From BCD1 sp965230565 (GTDB taxonomy: Bacteria > Bacteroidota > Bacteroidia > Chitinophagales > Saprospiraceae): DNA of 64,000 nucleotides. A program made the position numbers and the translations under genes. Below, piece by piece: positions 54,073-61,770 of this stretch. The number at the start of each line of letters is the position of its first letter. The first letter of the stretch is position 1. Location: contig CBDDLH010000011.1 in assembly GCA_965230565.1 (NCBI GenBank), forward strand, positions 248,001 to 312,000, read 5' to 3'. Under the pieces are notes generated by a model, which saw nothing but the letters and a program-made list of their open reading frames with translations, searched no databases and was not told the origin of the DNA.

Positions 54073-55410
54073 CTAAAACTGCTCCTTGATCGCCCGCAAA
54101 ACCTTTTCCATTTCCTTTTTTACCATGTCAGAACCGTCTTTATAGTGATTGTTCATAAAACTGAAAATCAGTGTTTGTCCACTATCCGTTTTGATGTAAC
54201 CACTTAGACAATGATTATTTCGGAGGGTACCTGTTTTGGCAAAAACATAAGGTTTTGTATCCTTATAATAATGTTCAATGGTACCCGATCGGCCTCCTGC
54301 CGGAAAGATGTCAAAAAGCCGTTCTTCCGAAAATTCATCCCGCATTCGATCAAGTATAATCACCAGGCTTCTTGGTGTGAACATATTGTATCTGGTTAAG
54401 CCAGAGCCATCATACCACAACAGCTCATCCGGTAAATCCGTAAATATGAAATGTTGCGCATATTCAATAAACGAAATGGTTTTTTGATACCCAAGGACTT
54501 TATTTGAACACATCAGCAGGAGTTGTTCAGCGATAAAATTATCACTTTCGTGCATCAGGCGTCTGTAGAGTGTATCAGGCATTGGGATGGAAAGCGTTTT
54601 CCATCCAATAATGGTATCCAGACTGATCTCTGGTGCAGGTAAGACTTTTCTTTTCAGGGTGTCACTCAAAAGATTTCTGATGGTCTGATTGGAAGTAATA
54701 AAAGGGATCTCCCTGGTGATGGATTCTCCATTGTAATTTTTGGGTATGTGATATTCAAACCAATTGAGGTATTCCTCTCTGTTAATGTAAAACCGGTTAC
54801 TATTGATACCCTTTTTAGATACTCCTGTAAAATAAGCAGGATAAATTTCCAGATGGCCACTTCCGGAAGATAATTTAAAACGGATGGCATTACCATAAAT
54901 AGGCAGTGCTGATTTTTCTACCTGGTAATAATATGGATAATCATCCCACATCCAGCCTTCTCCGAATCTGGTATCCTGGAAATTTTGATCAACAAATCTG
55001 AGCGGTTTGGTTTGAGATCTCAGGAAATCAAGTGCTTCACTTCCAGTGTCAAAATCAGGATGCAGGAAAAGCGGATTTCCGGTTCCCCGAAAATATAATG
55101 CTTCTTCTGTTTCAACATAATTCAGCAAGGGAAGACTATCTCCAAGGATCTTTAAAGCTGTATATAAACTCAAAATTTTGGTATTGGAAGCGGGAGTGAA
55201 GTATTTATCAGCATTCTTGCTTATCAGGCTAACTTCATTTGCCGGGTCATATAATTCAAAGCCAGTGAACTGCCCATTGAAAACCGGAGATCCTTCGATC
55301 ATTTTCTCTACGGTTCTCAATGCTTTATTAGTTATGAATTTTTTGGGTGTGCAGGCAAATCCAAAGGTTAATAAAAGAAAGAAAGGCAGCGCTGATTTTA
55401 GATGTTGCAT
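54073..55410 (-). CDS. D-alanyl-D-alanine carboxypeptidase/endopeptidase, PBP4 (peptidase S13) type
   Basis: A 445-aa lipoprotein. The ATG at 55410 (MQHLKSALPFFLLLTFGFAC, lipid Cys20) is preferred over a TTG six codons upstream. The three penicillin-binding motifs are seen: SNTK at 75-78 (catalytic Ser75), the SGLTRYN-type second motif in LWYDGSGLTRYN, and KTG in VFAKTGTLRNNHCLSGY. PBP4-type enzymes trim D-Ala or cut cross-links of peptidoglycan in the periplasm. It is divergent from the beta-lactamase-fold gene at 55465, with only 54 bases between the start codons, so the promoters overlap. Confidence 0.9.
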   Translation of the reverse strand: MQHLKSALPFFLLLTFGFACTPKKFITNKALRTVEKMIEGSPVFNGQFTGFELYDPANEVSLISKNADKYFTPASNTKILSLYTALKILGDSLPLLNYVETEEALYFRGTGNPLFLHPDFDTGSEALDFLRSQTKPLRFVDQNFQDTRFGEGWMWDDYPYYYQVEKSALPIYGNAIRFKLSSGSGHLEIYPAYFTGVSKKGINSNRFYINREEYLNWFEYHIPKNYNGESITREIPFITSNQTIRNLLSDTLKRKVLPAPEISLDTIIGWKTLSIPMPDTLYRRLMHESDNFIAEQLLLMCSNKVLGYQKTISFIEYAQHFIFTDLPDELLWYDGSGLTRYNMFTPRSLVIILDRMRDEFSEERLFDIFPAGGRSGTIEHYYKDTKPYVFAKTGTLRNNHCLSGYIKTDSGQTLIFSFMNNHYKDGSDMVKKEMEKVLRAIKEQF

Positions 55411-55464
55411 TTTGATTGGTTTGCTCAATTACTTAACTTCACTCAAATTAATAATTCATTGAAC

Positions 55465-57345
55465 ATGCGCCAACTGTACAGCATTTTTTTCTTTTTATTA
55501 GCTTGTTTCGCCTTAAATGGGCAGGACATAAAATGGAATGTAGATAGTTTTGATATGGCTCGCCGCAAGGTGGTTTGTCTTCAAAATAATAATGGACTGA
55601 TTCCGATCAGGGATTTGGCCTCTCTGGAAGTAGGATACAGGTACTTTGGCAGGGATGCCAAAAATACATTTGAGGCAACGCTCAATAAATATATGCCGGT
55701 GCAAAACCTGGGAGAGCAATCGGGACAGCAAATTTTTTCCGAAACAAAGAAACAGCGGTTGTTGATTTGTGCAGTGAACGCTGATTTTTTCGAAGGATTG
55801 AAAAATGATAGCAGAGCGAGTTTGTTGGAGTTTTTAAAAGATCATTCCGAAACAATGCCCAAAGTATTGGTCGTTTTTGGCGGGACTGATTTGCCTCACC
55901 TGGAACGGTTGAAACCCATTTTTGATGTGATCCTATATGCTTCTTTGGAAACTTACTGGTATCAATCTATTGCTGCTCAAGCCATATTTGGGGGGCAAAG
56001 TCTTGAAGAAGCATTATTGGGAGATCTTAGTGAATCTTTTTCAAAAGGCACAGGTGTCCCGGTAAAAGGCTTAAACAGGTTGGGATATGTGCCACCAAAG
56101 GCTATGGGGATGAATGATACCTTGCTGAGAGACAGTATCCGGTTAATTGTTGAATCAGGTATTGCAGCAGGTGCTTTTCCGGGTGCCCAGGTTTTGGTGG
56201 CGAAAGGTGGAAAGGTGATCTACCATGAGACCTTTGGTTTCCATACGTATGACAGCCTGGCGCCGGTTAGAAGTGATGATCTTTATGATTTTGCTTCTGT
56301 GACCAAGATAACTTCCGCCCTTCCGGCAATCATTAAATGGTCGGGAGAGGATAAATTTGATATCGATGCTCCTTTAAAGGCTTATTTCCCAGCATTCGCG
56401 CGATCTAATAAAGCCAACCTTAGTTACCGGTCCATGTTGGCTCATAATGCCCGTTTAAAGCCGTGGATACCCTATTGGAGAAGTACGTTGAAAGGGTGTG
56501 CCAAATATCCCTGGAAACGCGGATGGGACAATGACAATTACAACAACTGGAAATTCAAACGTAAAACTTTCAGCCGGGATTCTTCCGAAAAATTCAATGT
56601 ATTTGTCACCGAAGACCTCTGGTTGCATCAAGATTATAAGGAGAAACGCATCTATAAGGCTATCAAAAAGTCCCCGCTAAACGAAAAGCAGGAGTATAAG
56701 TATTCAGGGTTACTATTCTATTTGCTGCCGGAGATCGTTGCCAACCACTCCGGAATGGATTATGAAACTTATCTCAAGCAAACATTTTATTATCCACTGG
56801 GAGCTCATACATTGACTTTTAACCCCGAGCGATTTTTTGCAAAGAGCCGTATTATTCCTACGGAAAATGATACCTTTTTTAGAATGAAACAATTACATGG
56901 GACGGTTCATGATGAAGGGGCAGCCATGATGGGGGGATTTTCAGCCAATGCCGGTTTATTTGGCACGGCAGGTGATTTGGCTAAGTTGATGCAGATGTAT
57001 ATGAATTACGGTACCTATGGAGGACAAAGATATATTGCAGAATCTGCCATGAAAGAATTTACCAGGTGCCAGTATTGTGACCAGGGGAATCGCCGTGGTT
57101 TGGGTTTTGATAAACCTTTGATAGAGTACAGTCCGGAAAGTAGCTCTGTTGCAGAAGATGCGAGTGCTGCCAGTTTCGGGCATTCCGGTTATACCGGTAC
57201 TTTCACCTGGGCGGATCCGGAAAGCGGGCTGTTATTTATCTTTTTCAGTAATCGGGTTTATCCTACCCGGAATAACGGTAAAATTTATGATTTGGGGATA
57301 CGTCCCCGGATTCATCAGGTTTTGTATGATGCCATGAAGATGTAA
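55465..57345 (+). CDS. Serine beta-lactamase-fold hydrolase with N-terminal GH3-C-like domain
   Basis: A 626-aa exported protein; the ATG at 55465 gives a signal peptide (LYSIFFFLLACFALNGQ). Residues about 35-190 resemble the C-terminal (swivelling) domain of GH3 beta-N-acetylglucosaminidases (VCLQNNNGLIPIRDLASLEV, AAQAIFGGQSLEEALLG), and residues 215-620 are a class C beta-lactamase/serine hydrolase domain: Ser278 and Lys281 in FASVTKITS, YSG in KYSGLLFYLL, and HSG in FGHSGYTGTFTW. Known Bacteroidota homologues are about 970-1000 aa with a full GH3 catalytic barrel in front; that barrel is missing here. A role on peptidoglycan or its fragments is inferred from the divergent PBP4 gene. Confidence 0.82.
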   Translation: MRQLYSIFFFLLACFALNGQDIKWNVDSFDMARRKVVCLQNNNGLIPIRDLASLEVGYRYFGRDAKNTFEATLNKYMPVQNLGEQSGQQIFSETKKQRLLICAVNADFFEGLKNDSRASLLEFLKDHSETMPKVLVVFGGTDLPHLERLKPIFDVILYASLETYWYQSIAAQAIFGGQSLEEALLGDLSESFSKGTGVPVKGLNRLGYVPPKAMGMNDTLLRDSIRLIVESGIAAGAFPGAQVLVAKGGKVIYHETFGFHTYDSLAPVRSDDLYDFASVTKITSALPAIIKWSGEDKFDIDAPLKAYFPAFARSNKANLSYRSMLAHNARLKPWIPYWRSTLKGCAKYPWKRGWDNDNYNNWKFKRKTFSRDSSEKFNVFVTEDLWLHQDYKEKRIYKAIKKSPLNEKQEYKYSGLLFYLLPEIVANHSGMDYETYLKQTFYYPLGAHTLTFNPERFFAKSRIIPTENDTFFRMKQLHGTVHDEGAAMMGGFSANAGLFGTAGDLAKLMQMYMNYGTYGGQRYIAESAMKEFTRCQYCDQGNRRGLGFDKPLIEYSPESSSVAEDASAASFGHSGYTGTFTWADPESGLLFIFFSNRVYPTRNNGKIYDLGIRPRIHQVLYDAMKM

Positions 57346-57400
57346 ACAGGAAAAGGTTAATTTCCCAAAACTTCGTTATTGGAAGTTGGGTATTGGATAC

Positions 57401-57501
57401 CTTGCCTGCTGCGCAACGGAAGGCAGGTTCAATATTCTGTTAGTCGGTGCAGGACAGGAGTCCTGCGTCTTGGTCTGCGTAAGGCAGGATGTCTTATCGA
57501 G
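57401..57501. repeat. Two repeat copies side by side
   Basis: CTTGCCTGCTGCGCAACGG closing with AAGGCAGGTTC (57401-57430) belongs to the ACCTGCCT family. GGACAGGAGTCCTGCG and onwards (57451-57501) resembles 41446-41496. They fill the gap between convergent genes. Confidence 0.45.
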
Positions 57502-57522
57502 CAGTCTGAGCGACTGCGAAAT

Positions 57523-57566
57523 AAAAAATCCCGGACCTCGATTAATTCGAGGCCCGGGATATATTT
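57523..57566 (-). terminator. Terminator of glyS (may work both ways)
   Basis: ATCCCGGACCTCGA (57528-57541) pairs with TCGAGGCCCGGGAT (57547-57560) with one mismatch. On the minus strand the stem is followed by six T; on the plus strand only by ATATTTT. Confidence 0.8.
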
Positions 57567-57583
57567 TAAAGGCTCAAAATTTC

Positions 57584-59131
57584 TTAAGCCAGAATATGCT
57601 TCATATCCACTTTCCTACCGACAATCTCAGCCACTTTTTCGATGGAAACACGCTCCTGCTTCAAGGTGTCGCGATCACGGATGGTAACCATATTATCTTC
57701 CAGTGATTCGAAATCAACTGTGATACAGAATGGTGTACCTATGGCGTCCTGGCGGCGGTATAGTTTACCAATACTACCCGTATCATCGTACTGGCAGTGG
57801 AAGGACAATTTGAGTTGATTGAAAATGTCCTTAGCCTTATTAACGATGGCCTCTTCATTACGCTTGAGCGGAAGGATAGCGCATTTTACCGGAGCGAGGG
57901 CAGGAGGAATCTTCAATACATCTCTCTTGTTGTTTGGATCGTCAGAACCTGGAACCACTTCGTTAACCAATGCCTGGCTCATTGTTGCAAGGAACATTCG
58001 GTCTACACCAATTGATGTTTCAATTACGTATGGTACATAATTTTCATTCAATTCCGGATCGAAGTACTGCATCTTTTTACCGGAGAGATCAGAATGGCTC
58101 GAAAGGTCGAAATCAGTACGGGAGTGAATACCCTCAAGCTCTTTGAATCCAAACGGGAATTCAAACTCAATATCCAGCGCGGCATTGGCATAATGAGCCA
58201 GTGCTTCGTGGTTGTGGTAACGGAGTTTTTCGTCCGGGGTGCCGAGTGCTTTATGCCATTTCATTCTCACTTCCTTCCAGTATTCATACCACTTCATTTC
58301 TTCACCCGGGCGCACGAAAAATTGCATTTCCATTTGTTCGAATTCGCGCATACGGAAAATAAACTGGCGCGCGACGATCTCGTTACGGAAAGCCTTACCG
58401 ATCTGGGCGATACCAAACGGAATTTTCTGGCGGGTGCTTTTCTGAACATTCAGAAAGTTGACAAAAATACCCTGAGCCGTTTCAGGTCTGAGGTATAATT
58501 TTCCTTCTGTTCCGGCAATGTTACCCAGCTGGGTGCTGAACATGAGGTTGAACTGTCGTACATCTGTCCAGTTGCGGGAACCGGTATCCGGGTCGGCAAT
58601 GTCCAGATCAACTATGATGGCTTTTAATTCCTCCATATCGTTGTTGGTCATAGCTGTTGCCAGGCGTTCTGTGATCGCATCGATCTTTTCCTGGTAACCC
58701 TTCACACGACCGTTGGTTTCCCGGAACATTTTTTCATCGAAATTATCAAAGCGTTTTTTGGCCTTGGTAACTTCTTTATTGATCTTTCCTTCGATTTTGG
58801 CAATGTGATCTTCGATCAGGACATCCGCTCTGTAACGTCTTTTACTGTCTTTGTTGTCAATCAAAGGGTCGTTAAATGCATCGACGTGTCCTGAAGCTTT
58901 CCATGTTTTTGGGTGCATGAAAATGGCTGCATCGATACCCACGATATTCTCATGCATATCGACCATTGCTCTCCACCAGTATCTTTTGATATTGTTTTTC
59001 AATTCCGATCCGTAGGGGCCGTAATCATAGACCGCAGCCAATCCATCATATACTTCACTGGATTGATAGATGAAACCATACTCCTTACAATGGGCCACAA
59101 GTCGCTTGAACTGATCACTCTGTTGGGACAT
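57584..59131 (-). CDS. glyS: Glycyl-tRNA synthetase, homodimeric type
   Basis: A 515-aa class II aminoacyl-tRNA synthetase of the alpha2 form found in archaea, eukaryotes and Bacteroidota. The ATG at 59131 (MSQQSDQFKRLVAHCKEYGF) fits the family. Motifs: YDYGPYGSELKNNIKRYWW with the glycine-adenylate pocket, the motif 2 region FGIAQIGKAFRNEIVARQFI with Arg, and VIETSIGVDRMFLATMSQAL as motif 3. The C-terminal anticodon-binding domain is KCAILPLKRNEEAIVNKAKD to the end. It charges tRNA-Gly in the cytoplasm. No T-box is seen upstream, as expected for this phylum. Confidence 0.96.
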   Translation of the reverse strand: MSQQSDQFKRLVAHCKEYGFIYQSSEVYDGLAAVYDYGPYGSELKNNIKRYWWRAMVDMHENIVGIDAAIFMHPKTWKASGHVDAFNDPLIDNKDSKRRYRADVLIEDHIAKIEGKINKEVTKAKKRFDNFDEKMFRETNGRVKGYQEKIDAITERLATAMTNNDMEELKAIIVDLDIADPDTGSRNWTDVRQFNLMFSTQLGNIAGTEGKLYLRPETAQGIFVNFLNVQKSTRQKIPFGIAQIGKAFRNEIVARQFIFRMREFEQMEMQFFVRPGEEMKWYEYWKEVRMKWHKALGTPDEKLRYHNHEALAHYANAALDIEFEFPFGFKELEGIHSRTDFDLSSHSDLSGKKMQYFDPELNENYVPYVIETSIGVDRMFLATMSQALVNEVVPGSDDPNNKRDVLKIPPALAPVKCAILPLKRNEEAIVNKAKDIFNQLKLSFHCQYDDTGSIGKLYRRQDAIGTPFCITVDFESLEDNMVTIRDRDTLKQERVSIEKVAEIVGRKVDMKHILA

Positions 59132-59344
59132 AATGTTTTTATTTAATTTCAGAAAGTCAGATTGTTTAGGAACATACAACCCCGGTTGAGTTATTTTAGT
59201 TCCTGATGATAAAGAATCATCTGAAAACTTCCTGAGCTACAAAAAAATGAGGTGCAAATTTCCGAAAAAATTAGATAAAGACCTCATTGAATAGGGGATT
59301 CTTCTAAAAAAGACATCATATAATTGAAACTAAAACATAAAGCA

Positions 59345-60052
59345 ATGAGACAATTATTAAAAATTGGATTTTTAAGCGCCCTGTTTTTGACAATAGGGGC
59401 AGGCCTGATGGCTCAGGATATTTACAAATTGAAATCTTTCGACGGTATTTCCGTGCTTGGCAATATTGAGGTTATTCTTGAAAAGGGAGAAACCCCTAAA
59501 GCAGAAATTACAGCCAACGGCATTTCGGAAGAAGACGTGAGTGTATTTGTGAAAGAAGGAGTTCTGAAATTACAAATGTTGAAAACCATCTTTAAGGAAG
59601 ATGAGGAAGTTACGGTTAAAGTGGTCTATGCCGAACCATTGGATTACATCAAAGTCGGTGCCGGTTCAAGGCTTACTGCCACAGAACCTATTGAGGTAGA
59701 TAAACTTGAAATGAGGGCTGTTTCCGGAGCGCAACTGGAACTCGAAGTGTACGCCAGGAAAATTAAGGTATACGTAGCTGAAGGCGGACAGATTGAGTTG
59801 GAAGGAACGGTGGAAGAGCAATATGCGACTGCGGTCACCGGTGGAGAATACGACGGGCTCGACCTGGATTGTCAATACACAGAGGCTCGTGCCAATACCG
59901 GTGGAGAATTGAGTGTAATTGCTAAACGTTCTCTTGATGCCCGTGCCAATACCGGTGGTTTTATCGAATATGCCGGTCAGCCGGAGGAAAGAAGTACCAA
60001 TAGTTTGTTTACCGGGAAGATTAGGAAGGTTAAGCCAGGATTAATCGATTAG
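59345..60052 (+). CDS. Head GIN-domain (DUF2807) protein
   Basis: A 235-aa exported protein; the ATG at 59345 gives a signal peptide (FLSALFLTIGAGLMAQ), while the longer frame would start with TTG. The rest is a DUF2807/GIN beta-solenoid: SFDGISVLGNIEVILEKGE opens it, and the repeating VGAGSRLTATEPIEVDKLEM, ARANTGGELSVIAKRSLD and ARANTGGFIEYAGQ are the coils. Such proteins are thought to be envelope adhesins or putative autotransporter-like modules; the function is not known. It is followed by a terminator shared with a convergent broken gene. Confidence 0.85.
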   Translation: MRQLLKIGFLSALFLTIGAGLMAQDIYKLKSFDGISVLGNIEVILEKGETPKAEITANGISEEDVSVFVKEGVLKLQMLKTIFKEDEEVTVKVVYAEPLDYIKVGAGSRLTATEPIEVDKLEMRAVSGAQLELEVYARKIKVYVAEGGQIELEGTVEEQYATAVTGGEYDGLDLDCQYTEARANTGGELSVIAKRSLDARANTGGFIEYAGQPEERSTNSLFTGKIRKVKPGLID

Positions 60053-60116
60053 CCGGGATTATACCGGGATTAGTAGGATTTAGGGATTGCCTGGATTTCT
60101 TGTGTTACGGTGTATT

Positions 60117-60152
60117 AAAAACCGATCGAACTTAGAAGTTCGATCGGTTTTT
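60117..60152. terminator. Bidirectional intrinsic terminator
   Basis: AAAAACCGATCGAACTT (60117-60133) is the inverse of AAGTTCGATCGGTTTTT (60136-60152). Confidence 0.88.
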
Positions 60153-60156
60153 AGAT

Positions 60157-60533
60157 TTATGGGGTGAATTTTTTATTTAATAACCTTTTGTATTGCAGGC
60201 TTCTGGCGCCGAAATTAATCAATAAGCCATTTTCTAAATTTTGGATTTCCAGATAATTCAAACCTTGTGCGAGATGGATGTCCTCTAATTCGATTGTGGC
60301 TTTAAGTTCTACGCTAAAGATGTCTTCAATTAAAAAATCAACTCTTCTGGTGCCTATTTGAACACCTCGATAGAAAATGGGCATTTCGAACTCTCTTACA
60401 TAACTAATTCCTTTCCTCTCTAATTCTAGGGCAAGGCTCTTTGGTAAATAACTTCCTGAAACCCATTTCCCAGGATTTTGTGAACAGTCATGGCACAGCC
60501 AATTATGGCATAACTTAATTCTTTGTTTTTCAT
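60157..60533 (-). pseudogene. GxxExxY-family protein, broken by a one-base frameshift
   Basis: The C-terminal 90 residues (ALELERKGISYVREFEMPIF to LLNKKFTP) are the normal GxxExxY core with VDFLIEDIFSVELKATIEL and DIHLAQGLNYLEIQNLENGL. Upstream in this frame the residues (CHDCSQNPGKWVSGSYL) do not fit. In the +1-shifted frame starting at ATG 60533 the missing N-terminus is present: MKNKELSYAIIGCAMTVHKI then LGNGFQEVIYQRAL, with the G-x-x-E-x-x-Y signature, followed by a stop (TAG) at 60426-60428. Joining the frames needs one extra base in the stretch at 60427-60435 (GCC TTG CCC read as GCC TTG GCC C). The family's function is unknown; some members look like PD-(D/E)XK nucleases. A sequencing error remains possible. 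Confidence 0.85.
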
Positions 60534-60686
60534 TGATTTTGGAGTTGTGAAAATTCAATTTTTTTTCATCTTTTGGGTATTGAAATAAACCCTATCAGAT
60601 GAAAAAAGTTTTGTAGAGCTTGTTTTTATTATCCTCTAACAAAGGAATCCTGGTAATCGTGGCAATCCAGGTCCTGCCTACTACAA

Positions 60687-60719
60687 AAAAAACCTGACGC
60701 CACCGGCGTCAGGTTTTTT
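60687..60719. terminator. Bidirectional intrinsic terminator
   Basis: AAAAAACCTGACGCC (60687-60701) is the exact inverse of GGCGTCAGGTTTTTT (60705-60719). It can end the T9SS gene at 60773-61450 on the minus strand. Confidence 0.88.
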
Positions 60720-60772
60720 ATTGAATCCAGGTAATCCCTAAATCCTCTAATCCCGGTACTAATACCCGGAAG

Positions 60773-61450
60773 CTATAACTTCTGAAGCAATCTGGTCACA
60801 ATGGATTTACCATCCTTGTCCAGCATCCGCACGAGGTAGTTACCACGTGGAAGGTCAGCAACATTAAATGTTCTGTTGCCGGCTGTTTCGAATTCTCTGA
60901 CAGCCCTTCCGATAAGATTGTATACAACAACTTTTTTTATCACATTTCCGGAACTTGAACTGATGGAGAAAACATCATCAGTTGGGTTGGGGAACATGGT
61001 GATTTTTTCCACCTGTACTTCATTGGTCGAAGAAGGTGTTGCGTTGAAATAGTAAAGATTAGTCACATGGATGGTGGTGTCAGCAATGTCAGTAATGACG
61101 ATTTGAACAACAGCAGATCCTTCTACGCCATTTGGATATACATGTACATCCATGGTGCCTTCCTCACCTGCTGCCATGGTGACTTCTTTTGTATCAACAC
61201 TGGAGAACCAGCATTGGTTTTTATCGCAAACTGCACTTTCCCAACCGTCAGTTATGGAAAGGTTTGTTCTTTCCCAACTATAAACTCGTTCTTCAGAAGC
61301 ATCATTAGTCATGGTACTGTGAGCTGCGACATCTGAATCCTGGACAGAGATTCCTTCTACAATCACCGGACTTGGTGAAACTGATACCTGTGCAGAAAGT
61401 ACTACAGTGGTACAAATAGTTAATAAAATAGCGAGTAAATTTTTCATCAT
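60773..61450 (-). CDS. T9SS-sorted secreted protein, small
   Basis: A 225-aa protein: signal peptide (LLAILLTICTTVVLSAQ), a domain of about 120 residues with an Ig-like or cupredoxin-like beta pattern (VSVSPSPVIVEGISVQDSDV; CDKNQCWFSSVDTKEVTMAA), and a T9SS type A tail (MFPNPTDDVFSISSSSG, LPRGNYLVRML). The two Cys in CDKNQC are likely a disulfide. The middle domain resembles secreted proteins of unknown role found in several copies in this class. It is followed by a terminator (60687-60719). Confidence 0.85.
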   Translation of the reverse strand: MMKNLLAILLTICTTVVLSAQVSVSPSPVIVEGISVQDSDVAAHSTMTNDASEERVYSWERTNLSITDGWESAVCDKNQCWFSSVDTKEVTMAAGEEGTMDVHVYPNGVEGSAVVQIVITDIADTTIHVTNLYYFNATPSSTNEVQVEKITMFPNPTDDVFSISSSSGNVIKKVVVYNLIGRAVREFETAGNRTFNVADLPRGNYLVRMLDKDGKSIVTRLLQKL

Positions 61451-61770
61451 ATCTTAATTTTTTCCGGTGAATGGATAAAAACAGTCATCCCATTAGGTTC
61501 CCGAATTTTACTTTTGCAAAATTCGGGATGTTTTCATGGAACCTGGTAGAGTCAATACTCTAAATATTTTAGTGGAACTGAAGGGGTATATTAAGGTCAT
61601 ATTAAAACAACCTGCCGCTACCTTCAGTTCAAAAAAGAGAACTTCTGGCTTTTTATCTCAAGTTCAATTCCAATGTTATCTCGTTTGATAACCCCAGATT
61701 TTTCAAAAATCCCAAATTTTGGTTTTAACCAAAATTTGGGATGAATAATAATTATTCTGATTCAGAATAA
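61451..61770. other. 320-base gap with stacked hairpins
   Basis: TCCCGAATTTT (61499-61509) pairs with AAAATTCGGGA (61518-61528). ATCCCAAATTTTGGTT (61709-61724) pairs exactly with AACCAAAATTTGGGAT (61727-61742). AATAATTATTCTGA (61747-61760) pairs with TCAGAATAATTATT (61762-61775), a stem that covers the stop codon of the next gene. No gene is seen. Confidence 0.6.
61704..61742 (-). terminator. Terminator of the Omp28-like gene
   Basis: A perfect 16-bp stem (61709-61742) with a two-base loop; on the minus strand it is followed by a five-to-six-T run (61709-61704). Confidence 0.8.

Noticed and set aside
60157..60558. Intact 133-aa protein at this place
   Set aside because: Its first 40 residues come from the wrong frame; the true N-terminus of the GxxExxY family is in the neighbouring frame.
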